Shown here: one piece after another, positions 53,953 through 64,000 of the stretch
How the letters are laid out: each line of letters starts with the position of its first letter
Numbering within the stretch: the first letter of the stretch is position 1
Assembly: GCA_963922205.1 (NCBI GenBank)
Contig: CAWUHX010000137.1
Coordinates: forward strand, 868,001-932,000
DNA: 64,000 bases
Direction of reading: 5' to 3'
Origin: Romanomermis culicivorax
Lineage: Eukaryota; Nematoda; Enoplea; Mermithida; Mermithidae
Program-made: the position numbers and the translations under genes
The notes under the pieces: model-generated
What the model was told of the DNA's origin: nothing
Seen by the model: only the letters and a program-made list of their open reading frames with translations
The model's database searches: none

Positions 53953-56900
53953 TCAATTCCGTTTTCTCAAGTTGTATCCATGTTGTCGATTATCATCCTT
54001 TTGAACAAAGTCCGACTTCAAAGATAACCGAATTTCTTTGTCTTCTGTATCTAGTTGAGCTATCACTTGATCAAAATTGTTTTGATTTTCGTTGTGGCGT
54101 CCAACAAATGGTCGAGAGCGATTGACGTGAATAGTTTCAACACCAGTTGAATTGTTAGGATTTTTCAGAAAAAGATTGGGGTATTTTATGTCAAGGATTT
54201 TGTAAGGACCTTGAAAGATAGGTTGTAACTTTTTAGCTTGGTTTTTCCTGATCATTTGTGACTCTTTCCAAACATAGTCACCAATTTTATAAGTCACATT
54301 GTTTTGGTTTTTATCATATGCTTGTTTATATTTTTCTTGTGCCTTTTGAATTTCATCTTGAATTATAGTGAGTGCTTGTGTGAAATGCTTTTTAACTTCC
54401 ACTTGATAGTCATCAAGATCAACGAAGTAGACTGAGGGATTAAAATGTAAGACAGCATCAATTGGCAGTTTTGGTAAACGTCCGTAAACTAGCTGAAATG
54501 GTGAATGATTTGTGCTTGCATTAGCATGTATATTCGTTGCAAAAACTGCATAAGATAAATGATGATATCAATTAGCATGATTGCCATTTTGAATATACAT
54601 ACGGATCCGAGTGATCAACGTTTGATTGGCACGCTCCACCTCCCCATTGGCTATTGGGTGGTACGCTGAAGTGTGGATTTTTCGAGTATTAAACAGGCTA
54701 GTGATTTCTGTCATGAGCTTTGACGTAAAATCTGTCCCTTGATCTGATTGCAAAATGCTTGGAGCTCCATGACGACAAACTATATGATTGACAAAGAGTT
54801 GTGCTATGGTATTAGCTGTAATGTCGGGTGTGGTGAAAGCCTCAATATATTTGGTGAAGTAATCGATAAATACAACTATAAATCGATTTCCCTTTTCAGT
54901 TAAGGGCAGGGGACCCATGCAATCTACGGCAACTCTTTCAAAAGGTCCATCGATTGGAATTGGTTTTAGAGAAGCTTTGATTTTTCGACGCATTGGTTTA
55001 TTTTTCTGACTAACTGTGCAGGTTTTACAGTAATTCGTTACGTCTTTTGTTAGGGTTTGCCAAAAATATCTTTTTTCAATGAACTGTATAGTCTTTCTTG
55101 AGCCAAAATGTCCCGCTAATTCATCATCATGATGAGTTTGTATAACCAAGTTAATCAATGCTTGAGGGACCACAATTTTTCCAATGTCATTTTCATTTTT
55201 GTATAGGATACCATTTTTAAGAAGATAGTTAGGAAAACTTTCACATTCTTCATTGTCACTAAGTGACGTGATTATTGGACAAATGTGAGAAATAGTAGTT
55301 TGGTTCCAGATGATAGTACTTTCATGATTGGTACATCGGCCTGCATTGGGCACGCATCCACCTAGGTCTCCTAGGTCAGAAGTCAGGAGTTTTCCATCCC
55401 AGGTGGCAACATGTCCTTCTTCTATGAAAAAATTTTCGGACTTTTGGCAAAAATCTTTGCAACACCAAGAAAAATTCAGTGCTAAAGACTGATTAGTGGA
55501 CCAAAGTCCATCATGCATTTTTACTAACGGTTTGTTGTAATAGGATTTACTTTTGATTGCTTAAGTACACTGAAGGGGGCTGACATTTATTGTAGAGATT
55601 TTATCAGCAACGATGCCTTTTGATCCAAAAAATCCCATATTTGTGCATATTACACGGTTTCTTATAAAACATTTAAAAGCTTTGGACAGTATTGGTTCAC
55701 TTCTTGGGACATAGACAGAAACATTGATAGAGTACGGTTTAAAAATTTTATTTGGTGGTCGGCAAGTTATATTTTTTGGAATTTCCAGAGCATGACCAGA
55801 TTTAGAAGCACCGCATATTTGGTACTCTTTACTAAATGTAGGCGTCACAAAAATTAAGGTTAAAAATATGAAGATGTAAAAATAATAAATCATTTTATCA
55901 CTACAAACGTTGAGACACGTCGTTTGGGCACTGCAAATGGATTTTGGGTCCTGGCACTTGGCAATCAATGGTAGATGATCTTTAGCCTTTGTAATAGGAA
56001 ATATATTTAGAAATGATGCAAGATAGGAAAAAATGGATTTGATCTTACTGGTTATAACATGAGCCAATTGCATTTTTATGTTCGAGGCATGCTTTACAAG
56101 CTTTTCTTTGACAATTGGATCATTTTCCTGTTCACACTCCATTTCAATGGTGTTTAATGCGAATGTGAGCTTGTCAATTGCTAATTGGTGTTCATCAATT
56201 TGTGGCGTTTTTGGGCGATCATCAGTTTCCATAACTGAATCCGTTTGATATTTTTGTGGTGGTGCAAGTTGTTGATTCGCGGTTTGTGGTGTATCAGTTT
56301 TGGTATTTTCTTGACCATTTTTGATGCCATGTTGAGGGCAATATTTGCACGTGCAGAATGGATCTAAATTACAGTTGATGAATTCATTCGATATGCCAGT
56401 TGATAGAGGATATAACATAGCTAAACTTTCATCCTCAAGATCAAGAGAACTTATTGTATTTCGATGCAGATTTCTATTTTGCCTGCCAGTATATTGATTA
56501 TTTTGGGTTTGTCGATAATTTTGCTGTCCACCATTTTGAAAATTCATACCTTTTCTGGGCGACATTGAACATGATGATGTTTTATGCCCTGTGCGCCCGC
56601 AATTCCGACAGGGGGAACGACATTGGTGGGGAAAATGGCCTTCCCTGTTGCAAATCATGCACTTTCGGGTTTGGCCATGATTATCGTTTTGATAACCGTT
56701 GCTACGCCAGCACGTTTCTGTGGTGTGTGTGTTTGTCTTGCAATTTTTGCAATAACGTTTTTGTTTGCTCATCTTGAGTTGGCTTTGCAATTCATTAATT
56801 GCGTTTTCCAACTTCTTCACACGTTGGTCTTGTAGGGCTAAAGTATAAATAGTAGCATTAGTGGTAGAGGGACTGTTGTAAATATCGTCCCTCATGAGCT

Positions 56901-57852
56901 GGGATTCAGTATAACATGCAGCTTTACATGCATCAGATAGGGTCGAAAATTCGCGAAATTTTATAGCTTCACGAACATTATTTTTTAAGCCCCGCAGAAA
57001 AATTGGTTTTATAATAGTTTGTTTGGCATTTTCATCAAGATTTGGGTAGGCTGCACATGCTAATTTACGTAGAGAATCAAGGTACTCCAACACAGTTTCA
57101 TTAAAACGTTGTTTACGATCATAAATAATTTGTTGGTGAACATCTGAGTCTCTGCCATCAGGATAAATGTTTAATAACTCATGCTTAAACTGATCGTAGG
57201 TGTTAGGAGGATTGATACGGCGCTTTAGTTCACGAAAAGAGGCCTGTGCTGGGCCTGCTAGATTGGATTCAAGATAGGCTTTTTTGTAGGCATCATCGTT
57301 ATCAGAAATACCTTGCAGACGCATATATTGCTCAAGTTTCTCAAACCAATCAGTCAAGTTTTCGCCTAACGTTCCTGAAAATGTTGATGGCGGTCTTAAG
57401 GAAAGGATAGGGTTAAAACGGGCTGCCCTTCTGAGTTCTTCTGCAGCATCTACTAAATTTACATTGCCTAACATTGCTGTTAAATCGGCAATCTTTCTGT
57501 TAGTGTCAGTTAAATTTACATCATCAAGCCTGTCATACAGATCATTTACTCGTTGATCAAGAGGTGCTAAGACCTTTCTCAGGCTGCTATTGATGGTCGT
57601 TTCTAAAGCAGTAGGATCAAATTGACTCATTTTTGAAGTTTGGCGAAGATTTTTTGAGGAAACTGATTCTTTTACACTTTTTATAATGTTGTCAAATTGG
57701 TCGTGCAGAGGTAAACTAGGATTTGAAAGATTACCTCGTAAACGTTTTGTACTGGGTGTTGAATTATCCACAATGGACTTTTTTTTTGTTTTGTTGAGAA
57801 AACCAACAAAAATGAAAAAACTAAGAAATTCACAAAAAGAAATATTTCCCAA
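53953..57852 (-). pseudogene. Gag, Env-like and integrase fusion frame of element B
   Basis: One reading frame runs from 57852 to 53953, broken only by a TAA (55561-55563) and a TGA (54568-54570, where a Trp is expected). A Met at 57630 (MSQFDPTALETT) is a likely Gag start. Gag has a capsid-like helical part and three zinc knuckles (CKNCKTNTHTTETC, CMICNREGHFPHQC, CRNCGRTGHKTSSC, near 56760-56580). Next comes a hydrophobic signal-like segment (YIFIFLTLIFVTPTFS near 55880) and a Cys- and N-glycosylation-rich region (KNITCRPP, INVSVYVPR, CTNMGFFGSKG; then CGxxNAGRC-like cysteines near 55350), Env-like in style. Integrase follows: HHDD...GHF and CKTC zinc site (55130-55010), DCMGPLPL, QSDQGTDF and GEVERANQTL (D, D, E), ending YNLRKRN at 53953. 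The Env-like assignment is by pattern only. Confidence 0.8.
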
Positions 57853-58445
57853 AATATTTTGTTTCCACCAGCCTGTGGAAAATATCCAAATTTCTATGCT
57901 AGCTAACGAATAAAATAGAAAAGATTTATGAATCGTTAGCTGTGCTGTAGAATACGACTTGTGTGAACAGTTTCTATGCTTAGTACCAAACTTTCCTTGA
58001 TATCATGCTGTAGAAACTGTGTGAAAAATGTTCCTATGCTTGTTATCACTAGCTTAAACTGATAACAGTGCTGTAGAAATAATGATAAATTTCTATGCTG
58101 ATTATCTGTGAATAATCGTGCTGTAGAAATATAGTAAGAATCTGATAGCTATCGAAAATAGTTGAAAATTAACTGTAAAAGTCCTATGCTGGTTGATACA
58201 GAACCGTGCTGTAGAACTGAAAGTTGTGCACTAAGAAAATTGTACTTTGGTCACTAGATAATTTACGCCTTATCTGATGTGACTCGAAAATACGGGAAAA
58301 TTTGTAATAAAAAGAAAATAAAAATGAGCATGCACGATAATTCGTAAAAACAATTTTTTAGCAAAGAAAAAATATTATATTATTTTTTTTTGTATTTTGT
58401 TTTGAAAGTTATCCAAAAATAAATTTTACCAGCCTCGCCAACTTT
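57853..58445. other. 5' leader of element B
   Basis: Between the LTR and Gag. It carries a repeated word pattern, CTATGCT and GTGCTGTAGAA, at about 57892, 57933, 57975, 58009, 58036, 58069, 58096, 58122, 58182 and 58207, in alternating pairs, which may fold into hairpins (packaging signal style). No ORF. Confidence 0.55.
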
Positions 58446-59094
58446 TGTCAGGGGCAAATGACAAAATGAAAAATGAAGATTTTTGGGATTTTTTATTAAA
58501 TAAACTAACAATTTAAAAAACTACTTTTCCGTGCGTAAAACAAACGTGGGGCCATAATTGCTCGATAAAGGTATAACCAAATGCCCAACAGCGAACTTTA
58601 GAAATTTTAAACTAACCAATTGCGAAAAATTAAGGCTAACCAAATACACTAAAATTTATTATTAGAAGATTGGTATTTATAGAAAACTGGTAATGTTAGG
58701 TTATGTGGAGGAGGTAGGTAAAATTAACCTAGGTTTCATTAAAGTTAAGGAAGAATAGGACATTAGGTCGGATATTTTCGTAAGATAGTTTGACTAAGTA
58801 GCATTTTCTAAGATTAATAGATAACAGGCGCATAAGGGCCAAACCGCATTAGCCAAAGGCTAATGAATCAACCACATATGCTCTGGTATAGATTTCGTAA
58901 ATTTAGGACTGATGTTTTTTAAGAAATTTGGTCAATGTTGAAATTTTTGGGTCGGGTGGTGCTAGGAACCAGTGACAGGATTACTAATTACATAGAAAAA
59001 GAATAAAAATATAAAAACGATTATTTAAAATGAACTACAGTAAACTTTCTATAAAAATTATGCAAATTATACCAAAACTATTTTCTTCTTCACA
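58446..59094 (-). repeat. 5' LTR of element B
   Basis: Same ends as 53269-53919. On the minus strand it is followed by the PBS. Confidence 0.93.
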
Positions 59095-59430
59095 CCCCTT
59101 ACGGGTTATACCCAAGTAAGTTTATCCCTGAGGGGATTCCTTGTCTCAGCTAAGAGACTGCGGAGGTCCTTGGTAAGGCCCCCGTATTTAGAGTTAGGGT
59201 TCTCTTTGTTGTTGTAGGTCTGGGGATAACCGGACTGTTGCACTATCACCGAGGCTTAGCCAGGGGATCAGTTCTAACAGGTCAGTTCAGACCCAATCTT
59301 TTCTTACGCCTCTTAAGGAAAGACCTGCACAACAAGTGGTGGCTTTTAACTCCTTACCACGGAACTTCGTAGTCAGACTAGGAGAAAAGAAAATCCTCGA
59401 GGCTACTATCGAAAGTTAGCAGGTTTCAAA
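59095..59430 (+). other. Leader of element C after the nested insertion
   Basis: Continues 53264 across element B. It contains CAAGTAAGTTTATCC, a donor-like word, and a less AT-rich tract up to the ATG at 59431. The LTR end and PBS of element C probably lie here (a CTAACA near 59280 is a candidate), but I cannot fix them without a second LTR. Confidence 0.45.
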
Positions 59431-60772
59431 ATGCCTAATGAAAGGATACCAAGAGGTAATACTTTACGTAGATCACCATCCAGAGTGGCGAGTGCTGGGA
59501 ATCTAGTCAATTTGGGAGACGGAGATCAGCAACAGTAGGCTGCTCCGGACCCAGTGATCCCAGATCAAACTCCCACGAGGGTTCAACCATTGCAGCAAAA
59601 TGCAATGCATTTTACGCCTCAAGATGCAGGCGTACCAATTGACCGACCACCAGCGATTGCCATCGATCGGCAGGAGGCAGGCCCGGGGAATCCGAACCCA
59701 GACGCCGATGGACCGCCACCACCGCCAAAGGTCGAATTAGCAGGACCAAAAAGGGACGTCATTACGCCCGAAATTCGACCAAATTTGGAAGAAAGGGACC
59801 CCGAAATCGATCAATGATTAGAGAGGATTCCCCAGGAACAAGAGCGATTCCAACCGCAGGAAAGAGCTCCCGAGATGTCCAATCAAGAGTTGGCGACGCA
59901 GCTACCGGAATTGAAAGGGACCATCGAAGCCTTGTTCGACATAATCGCGAATGCCGCCACAGAGGACAATAAAAGGGAAGCCGACAGGAGCCGGATAGAC
60001 AGGTTAGACCATGTAATAGGAGTGCAGAAAGAGACAACCGTCTCGCTGCTGAAATGAATGCAGGCGCAGGGCCTAGTAATAGGCCTGATATTGATGAAGG
60101 GCAAAGGCTTAACTTTGAGCCCAAAAGTTGGAGAGGTCCAGCTAGAGATCTTCGATTCGAAGGAGCTGAGCAATCAGCAGACTTCAGGAATCAAAATCAG
60201 ATAGCTTCGCAGCATCCAACTTTAACTAGAGTGGTCTATGATGGTAGAGGAAACATAGTTGATCCAAATACCCTTAGACCAGATCAATTGGCATGTTTCC
60301 CATATAGGGATTACAGGTTTGACAAAGACAATACGCCATCATATCAAGAGGTGTACCAGCTCAACGAGATCCAAATAGGGTTATGCTGCAATCCCTGAAC
60401 TCTGATCTTGATCCAGTATTAACAGCAGCTTATGATCAGAGGGAAGTGCCATCAAATAATTTGGCACAAGAGATTGTAGTCAGGAATATCGTTAAAGGTG
60501 TGTTACCCAAACTTTTAGATGAGGGTATGGTAAATCAGCAGGTGCTTAGCTTCTTAACAGCACTTGAAGGGGAATTCTGTAGGGATACACCCGAATCAGC
60601 TAAGTATGAAGCACTGCTGAGGCTCTCTAAAGGTAGACCGAAGGCTGTTGCAGGAGACAATATGACCTATAGAGAGGCCAGGAGAGCCATTATAAATGTC
60701 TTTGCACCTGAATGTAACCTGGAAATGTTAACCAGGGAATTATTTGAGATCCAACAAAGACCCAATTAACAG
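59431..60772 (+). pseudogene. gag: Gag N-terminal part of element C, broken
   Basis: Starts at ATG 59431 (MPNERIPRGNTLRRSPSR). Breaks: TAG at 59536-59538 in a Gln run, TGA at 59815-59817, a frameshift and TGA near 60054-60057, a frameshift near 60380-60400, and a TAA at 60770-60772 where Gln is likely. The pieces read as a typical acidic-to-basic Gag with coiled parts. No internal signal of a separate gene. Gag builds the particle that packages element RNA. Confidence 0.75.
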
Positions 60773-63700
60773 GCTGTTGAGTTTTTAAAAAGGGTCAATA
60801 TATTAGTGGAACTAGTCAAAGGTGATTTGGACTATCAGTCTAAACAGAGACTGATCATTGACACCTTCATATATAAGAGTGACCCCACGTTCCAGTCTGA
60901 ACATAAGAATTCCAAACATACCTTTAGAACTTGGTATGACCTAGCAGTTGAAGTTCATGACATTGAACGAAGATATAGGAATGCCTTTCAGAGATATGGA
61001 CCTAAGGGTACACAACAGGATCCTATTGTAATTAATGAAGTAGGTATGCCTAGTGGGCATGATCCTGAAATTGCTGTTGTTGCTAGGAACCAGTCAGAAG
61101 GATATCAACAAGGCCAGAGACAAAGGTTTCGGCAACCATATCAAACTGTAGGTAATCAGGTACAGGCCCAAACCCAAAGGTCAAGGAGTGATTCTCCTGA
61201 GATAGAGGGGATTCCAGTTTGGGAAGCCCCTAGGGCTCAGACCGAAAAAGGTAAGAAAGAATCTCTTCTATTGAAGATTTCTAAAGAGATGGTACAACTG
61301 GTCGAAAGGTTCGACCAGCTCCAGCAAAAGGTTGATAACAGGCAAGCGGAAAATCGGTCTGATGTGGCCATACCTAGTACCAGTCAGGGAGGTCAAGTTT
61401 CCCGAGATCCGACAAAGCCATGGTGTGAGTTCCATAAGAACATAACACATAATACTGCAGACTGCAGGACATTGAGAGTATTGTCTGAGCGCTGGAGCAG
61501 AGGCAGAGCCAGCTTCCCTACCTTTAACAGGGGAGGCTTCAATAATTTTGCTAGAGGTAACTATAGAGGTAGAGGAGGTTACCCTAATGCCAATTTTAAT
61601 AACAGAGGCAGAGGTGCATATAATGTGGGCTATTCAGGTTATCAGGATAGCCAGGAAAATTATCAGCTGAATTCAGATTATAATGAATTTCTGGAGTTTA
61701 AAAAGCAGAAGGAGCTGCAGAAGCAGTTCCAACAGATGCAGCAGTACCAACAGCAAGCTGCGTTACAGCATCCTCAGCCGCCTCAGGCCATTATGGGACC
61801 AACTCAGACTCTTCAGCAGGGTCAATTCACAAATCAGCCACCCCAGAAGGACTATTCGAGTGTTATGGTTGCAAGGCAATCACAAATGAGTCCTGTAGGT
61901 GAAGTAAATCAGAGAGTGAATTGCCCAAATGTTGTATTAGGTAGTATTGTGCAAATGAATGCAATTGCACAACAACCTGTAGTACCATCAGTACAAGTAA
62001 TAAGGAGAGGCACACCAGCTAGTCCGCAGGAACAACATTTGCTGGATACGTACCCCAGAACAGCCCCATTCCATATTGAGGTTGTTATAGGAGGTCGTAA
62101 GACACTGGCTTTAATTGACACAGGAGCTCAGTGTACTGTCATGTCGGCTAAGTTTCTGAAGGAAACTTTGGGCCCAGATTATACTGAATATACGAGGATA
62201 TTAAATGTTACTGTAGCCAATGGTAAGACAGTCCAGGCCCATGGGTATATCCAATTTAGGATGGATACATTGTGTGGACAATTCCCTGTTAAAGCAATTG
62301 TAATTCCTGAAGCAGGTGAAAATGTTATTGTGGGTACAGACTTTTTGGCTCATCCTCAGGTAGGAGCCATAATAGATTTCAGGAATAGGACGATGAGGCT
62401 CAACAACCGTCAACAACGGATATATGTGACGCCGGACCAGCCCCAATCGAATTGTGGAGAGGTCATGACCATGAGCGCCGCGGAATCCACCATGAGCGCC
62501 GCCGACCAATACCAGCCAAAGATTTGCCTGCTAAAGGTTTCGGTGCCAGTGGTGAGTGTGAATCCAATCTACTTACCAAGTGGTACTGATATATTTCTGA
62601 GAGCAAAACTTTGGGATAAGGTAGGGGAAAATCGCCTAAATGGAATCATAATAGAGTCTGAAGAAAATGAGGAAAGGTTCCACATTGATAGTACCATAGT
62701 TGATGGTACTAAAGATGATTTTGTTGTTATGGTATCCAACAACACAGGATCAGGATGCCATTTGAAAAGAAATCAAATAATTGGCCATACTAATTCAGTG
62801 TTGTGCGATACTGATAACCAAGATCAACTTAAGGGGAAGATAGTTGAGGATTTGGAGAAGCTGCAAACTTGTGCAGTTCAAGCTAGACCTGAAGCTCCTC
62901 AATCGGATGAGAAAGCATTCAAGGAAGCTTTGTACAACATGCTGGCTAAATCCAACATACCATCAGAGCAATTGGAACAAGCTCTACGATGTCTCGCAAA
63001 ATATAGAGACGTGTTCAGCTTGCCCAATGATCCCCCAACTACTACACTCTACCTGACCTGTAAAATCAATACAGGCGATGCAGCCCCTGTGGCAAAAAGG
63101 TACCACAGGACTGCCATAAATTTACGGCCACATGTTCGTGAGCATGTCCAAGATATGCTCAAAAAGGGTGTAATTGAGCCATCAAAGTCGCCTTGGGCAG
63201 CTCCGTTATTCCTTGTAGGTAAAAAGGATGGTACCAAGCGACCAGTAGTGGACTTTAGGGGTATAAACGATGTTACCAAGGACGATAAGTATCCCATTCC
63301 CAGAATGGATGACTATCTAGACTGCTTAGGTAAAGCCAAATTTTATACCACCTTAGATCTCAAATCAGGGTATTGGCAAGTGCCAATGGATGAAGAAAGC
63401 AAAGAGAAAACTGCTTTCATATGCCAAGAAGGGCTTTATCAATTCAGAGTCATGCCCTTTGGCCTAAAGAATGCGCCAGCCGAATTCCAGCGTATGATGG
63501 AACGAGTTTTGCATCCATATGTTTGGAAAATCTGTCTAGTTTATATAGACGATATTATCGTGTTCTCAAATACGTTTGAGGAACACCTAGTTAATCTAGT
63601 GCTAGTCCTGCAAGCTCTAAGAAAGGCTCATTTGACCTTGAAGCCGGAGAAGTGTGAATTCCTGCCTGAGAGAGTTCATTTTTTAGGACATATCTTAAAT

Positions 63701-64000
63701 TCGGATGGAGTTTCCCCAGATCCGAAAAAGGTCAAAGCTATAAATGATTTCCCATTCCCAGAGTCTAAACGTAAACTGCAAAGGTTTTTAGGTATGTTGC
63801 AGTGGTGTAAGAAGTTCATACCGGGTTTGGCTAAACACGCTGAACCATTGTATAAATTAACTGGGAAGAACTGTGTTTGGGAAATTACGGAGGTTCACCA
63901 TCAGGCTTTTAGGAGCCTGAAAGAAGCACTATTGTCAGTACCATTCCTTAGGTATCCGGTTTTGGACAGGTCTGCGGACTTTGTCCTTCAGACAGATGCC
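60773..64000 (+). CDS. pol: Gag C-terminus, protease and reverse transcriptase of element C (runs off window)
   Basis: From 60773 the frame has no stop to the window end (about 1075 codons). Gag C-terminus has a zinc-binding CEFHKNITHNTADC (C-x2-H-x4-H-x4-C, near 61430-61470) and an RG-rich tract (61540-61620). Aspartic protease has IDTGAQCTVM near 62115. RT has KKDGTKRPVVDFRGIN near 63220 and YIDDIIVF at 63542, and the RNase H start (FVLQTDA) is at the edge. Diverged from element A (different protease/RT wording), so a separate gypsy lineage. The intact frame against broken upstream Gag is odd. I infer reading-frame decay is recent or that Gag and Pol are maintained differently. Confidence 0.9.

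Larger units (their letters stand above)
53269..59094 (-). mobile_element. Young non-autonomous gypsy-type element (element B), 5.83 kb, nested
   Basis: Two direct LTRs (53269-53919, 651 bp, and 58446-59094, 649 bp) differ by about eleven substitutions and one 2-base gap by eye (roughly 2%), so the insertion is recent. CCCC flanks both sides (53265-53268 and 59095-59098). A PBS-like TGGCGAGGCTGG (minus strand, 58440-58429) lies inside the 5' LTR. A purine tract (complement of TTCCCCCGCT, 53920-53929) abuts the 3' LTR. The internal frame encodes Gag, an Env-like region and integrase, without protease, RT or RNase H. It is inserted in the leader of element C. Confidence 0.93.

Overview
This window is animal (metazoan) nuclear DNA and is very repeat-rich. 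It has AT-rich non-coding tracts, spliced exons with GTAAGT donors and TTTCAG-like acceptors, AATAAA poly(A) signals, LTR retrotransposons with LTRs, PPT or PBS, DNA transposons with recognisable target-site duplications, and no bacterial operon structure. The palindromic word CTACAGTA recurs throughout, as in many nematode genomes. I would guess an invertebrate, possibly a nematode, but I cannot name the species.

Layout. 0-3.8 kb: 3' part of a Ty3/gypsy element (element A; RT, RNase H, IN, PPT and a 904-bp LTR with TGTAACG...CGTTACA ends), broken by stops and frameshifts. 3.8-5.7 kb: copy 1 of a dispersed repeat (here called R98) with an internal 98-bp minisatellite. 5.7-14 kb: gene-poor DNA with a MITE, a LINE 3' end and its tail repeats, and an unidentified coding relic. 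14.0-30.8 kb: a dispersed multi-exon gene whose exons join in phase. It has a repeat-rich N-terminal half (units like APSAYMGSPG) and a duplicated unknown domain (GYPW motif). It carries two in-frame TGA codons and two frameshifts, so I read it as a pseudogene. Its introns hold R98 copies 2 and 3, a hAT MITE, a mariner-like element and other TIR elements.

30.9-36.5 kb: a 5.6-kb DNA transposon with 1.1-kb terminal inverted repeats ending exactly at TTAA. It carries a decayed two-exon gene encoding a signal peptide, a lamin-tail-like domain, an FSEPQ-type domain and a C2H2 finger. 36.8-39.4 kb: foldback elements, one split by a 1.23-kb solo LTR with a 4-bp TSD. 43.15-48.10 kb: the one clearly intact gene, an intronless 1650-residue ORF with a TcdA/TcdB-like pore-forming/translocation region and degenerate RTX-like repeats, followed by an AATAAA. 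It is a strong candidate for lateral transfer from bacteria. 48.3-49.5 kb: small MITEs. 49.56-50.80 kb: a second solo LTR of the same family.

51-64 kb: a Ty3/gypsy element (C) on the + strand: probable T-rich 5' LTR, broken gag, and an open gag/protease/RT frame running off the window. A younger non-autonomous element (B, 53.27-59.09 kb, minus strand, LTRs about 98% identical by eye, TSD CCCC) is nested in its leader. Element B has the odd domain order Gag, Env-like, integrase and lacks protease, RT and RNase H.

A theme across the decayed genes is that premature stops are mostly TGA, many where Arg is expected, which fits CGA to TGA decay at CpG sites.
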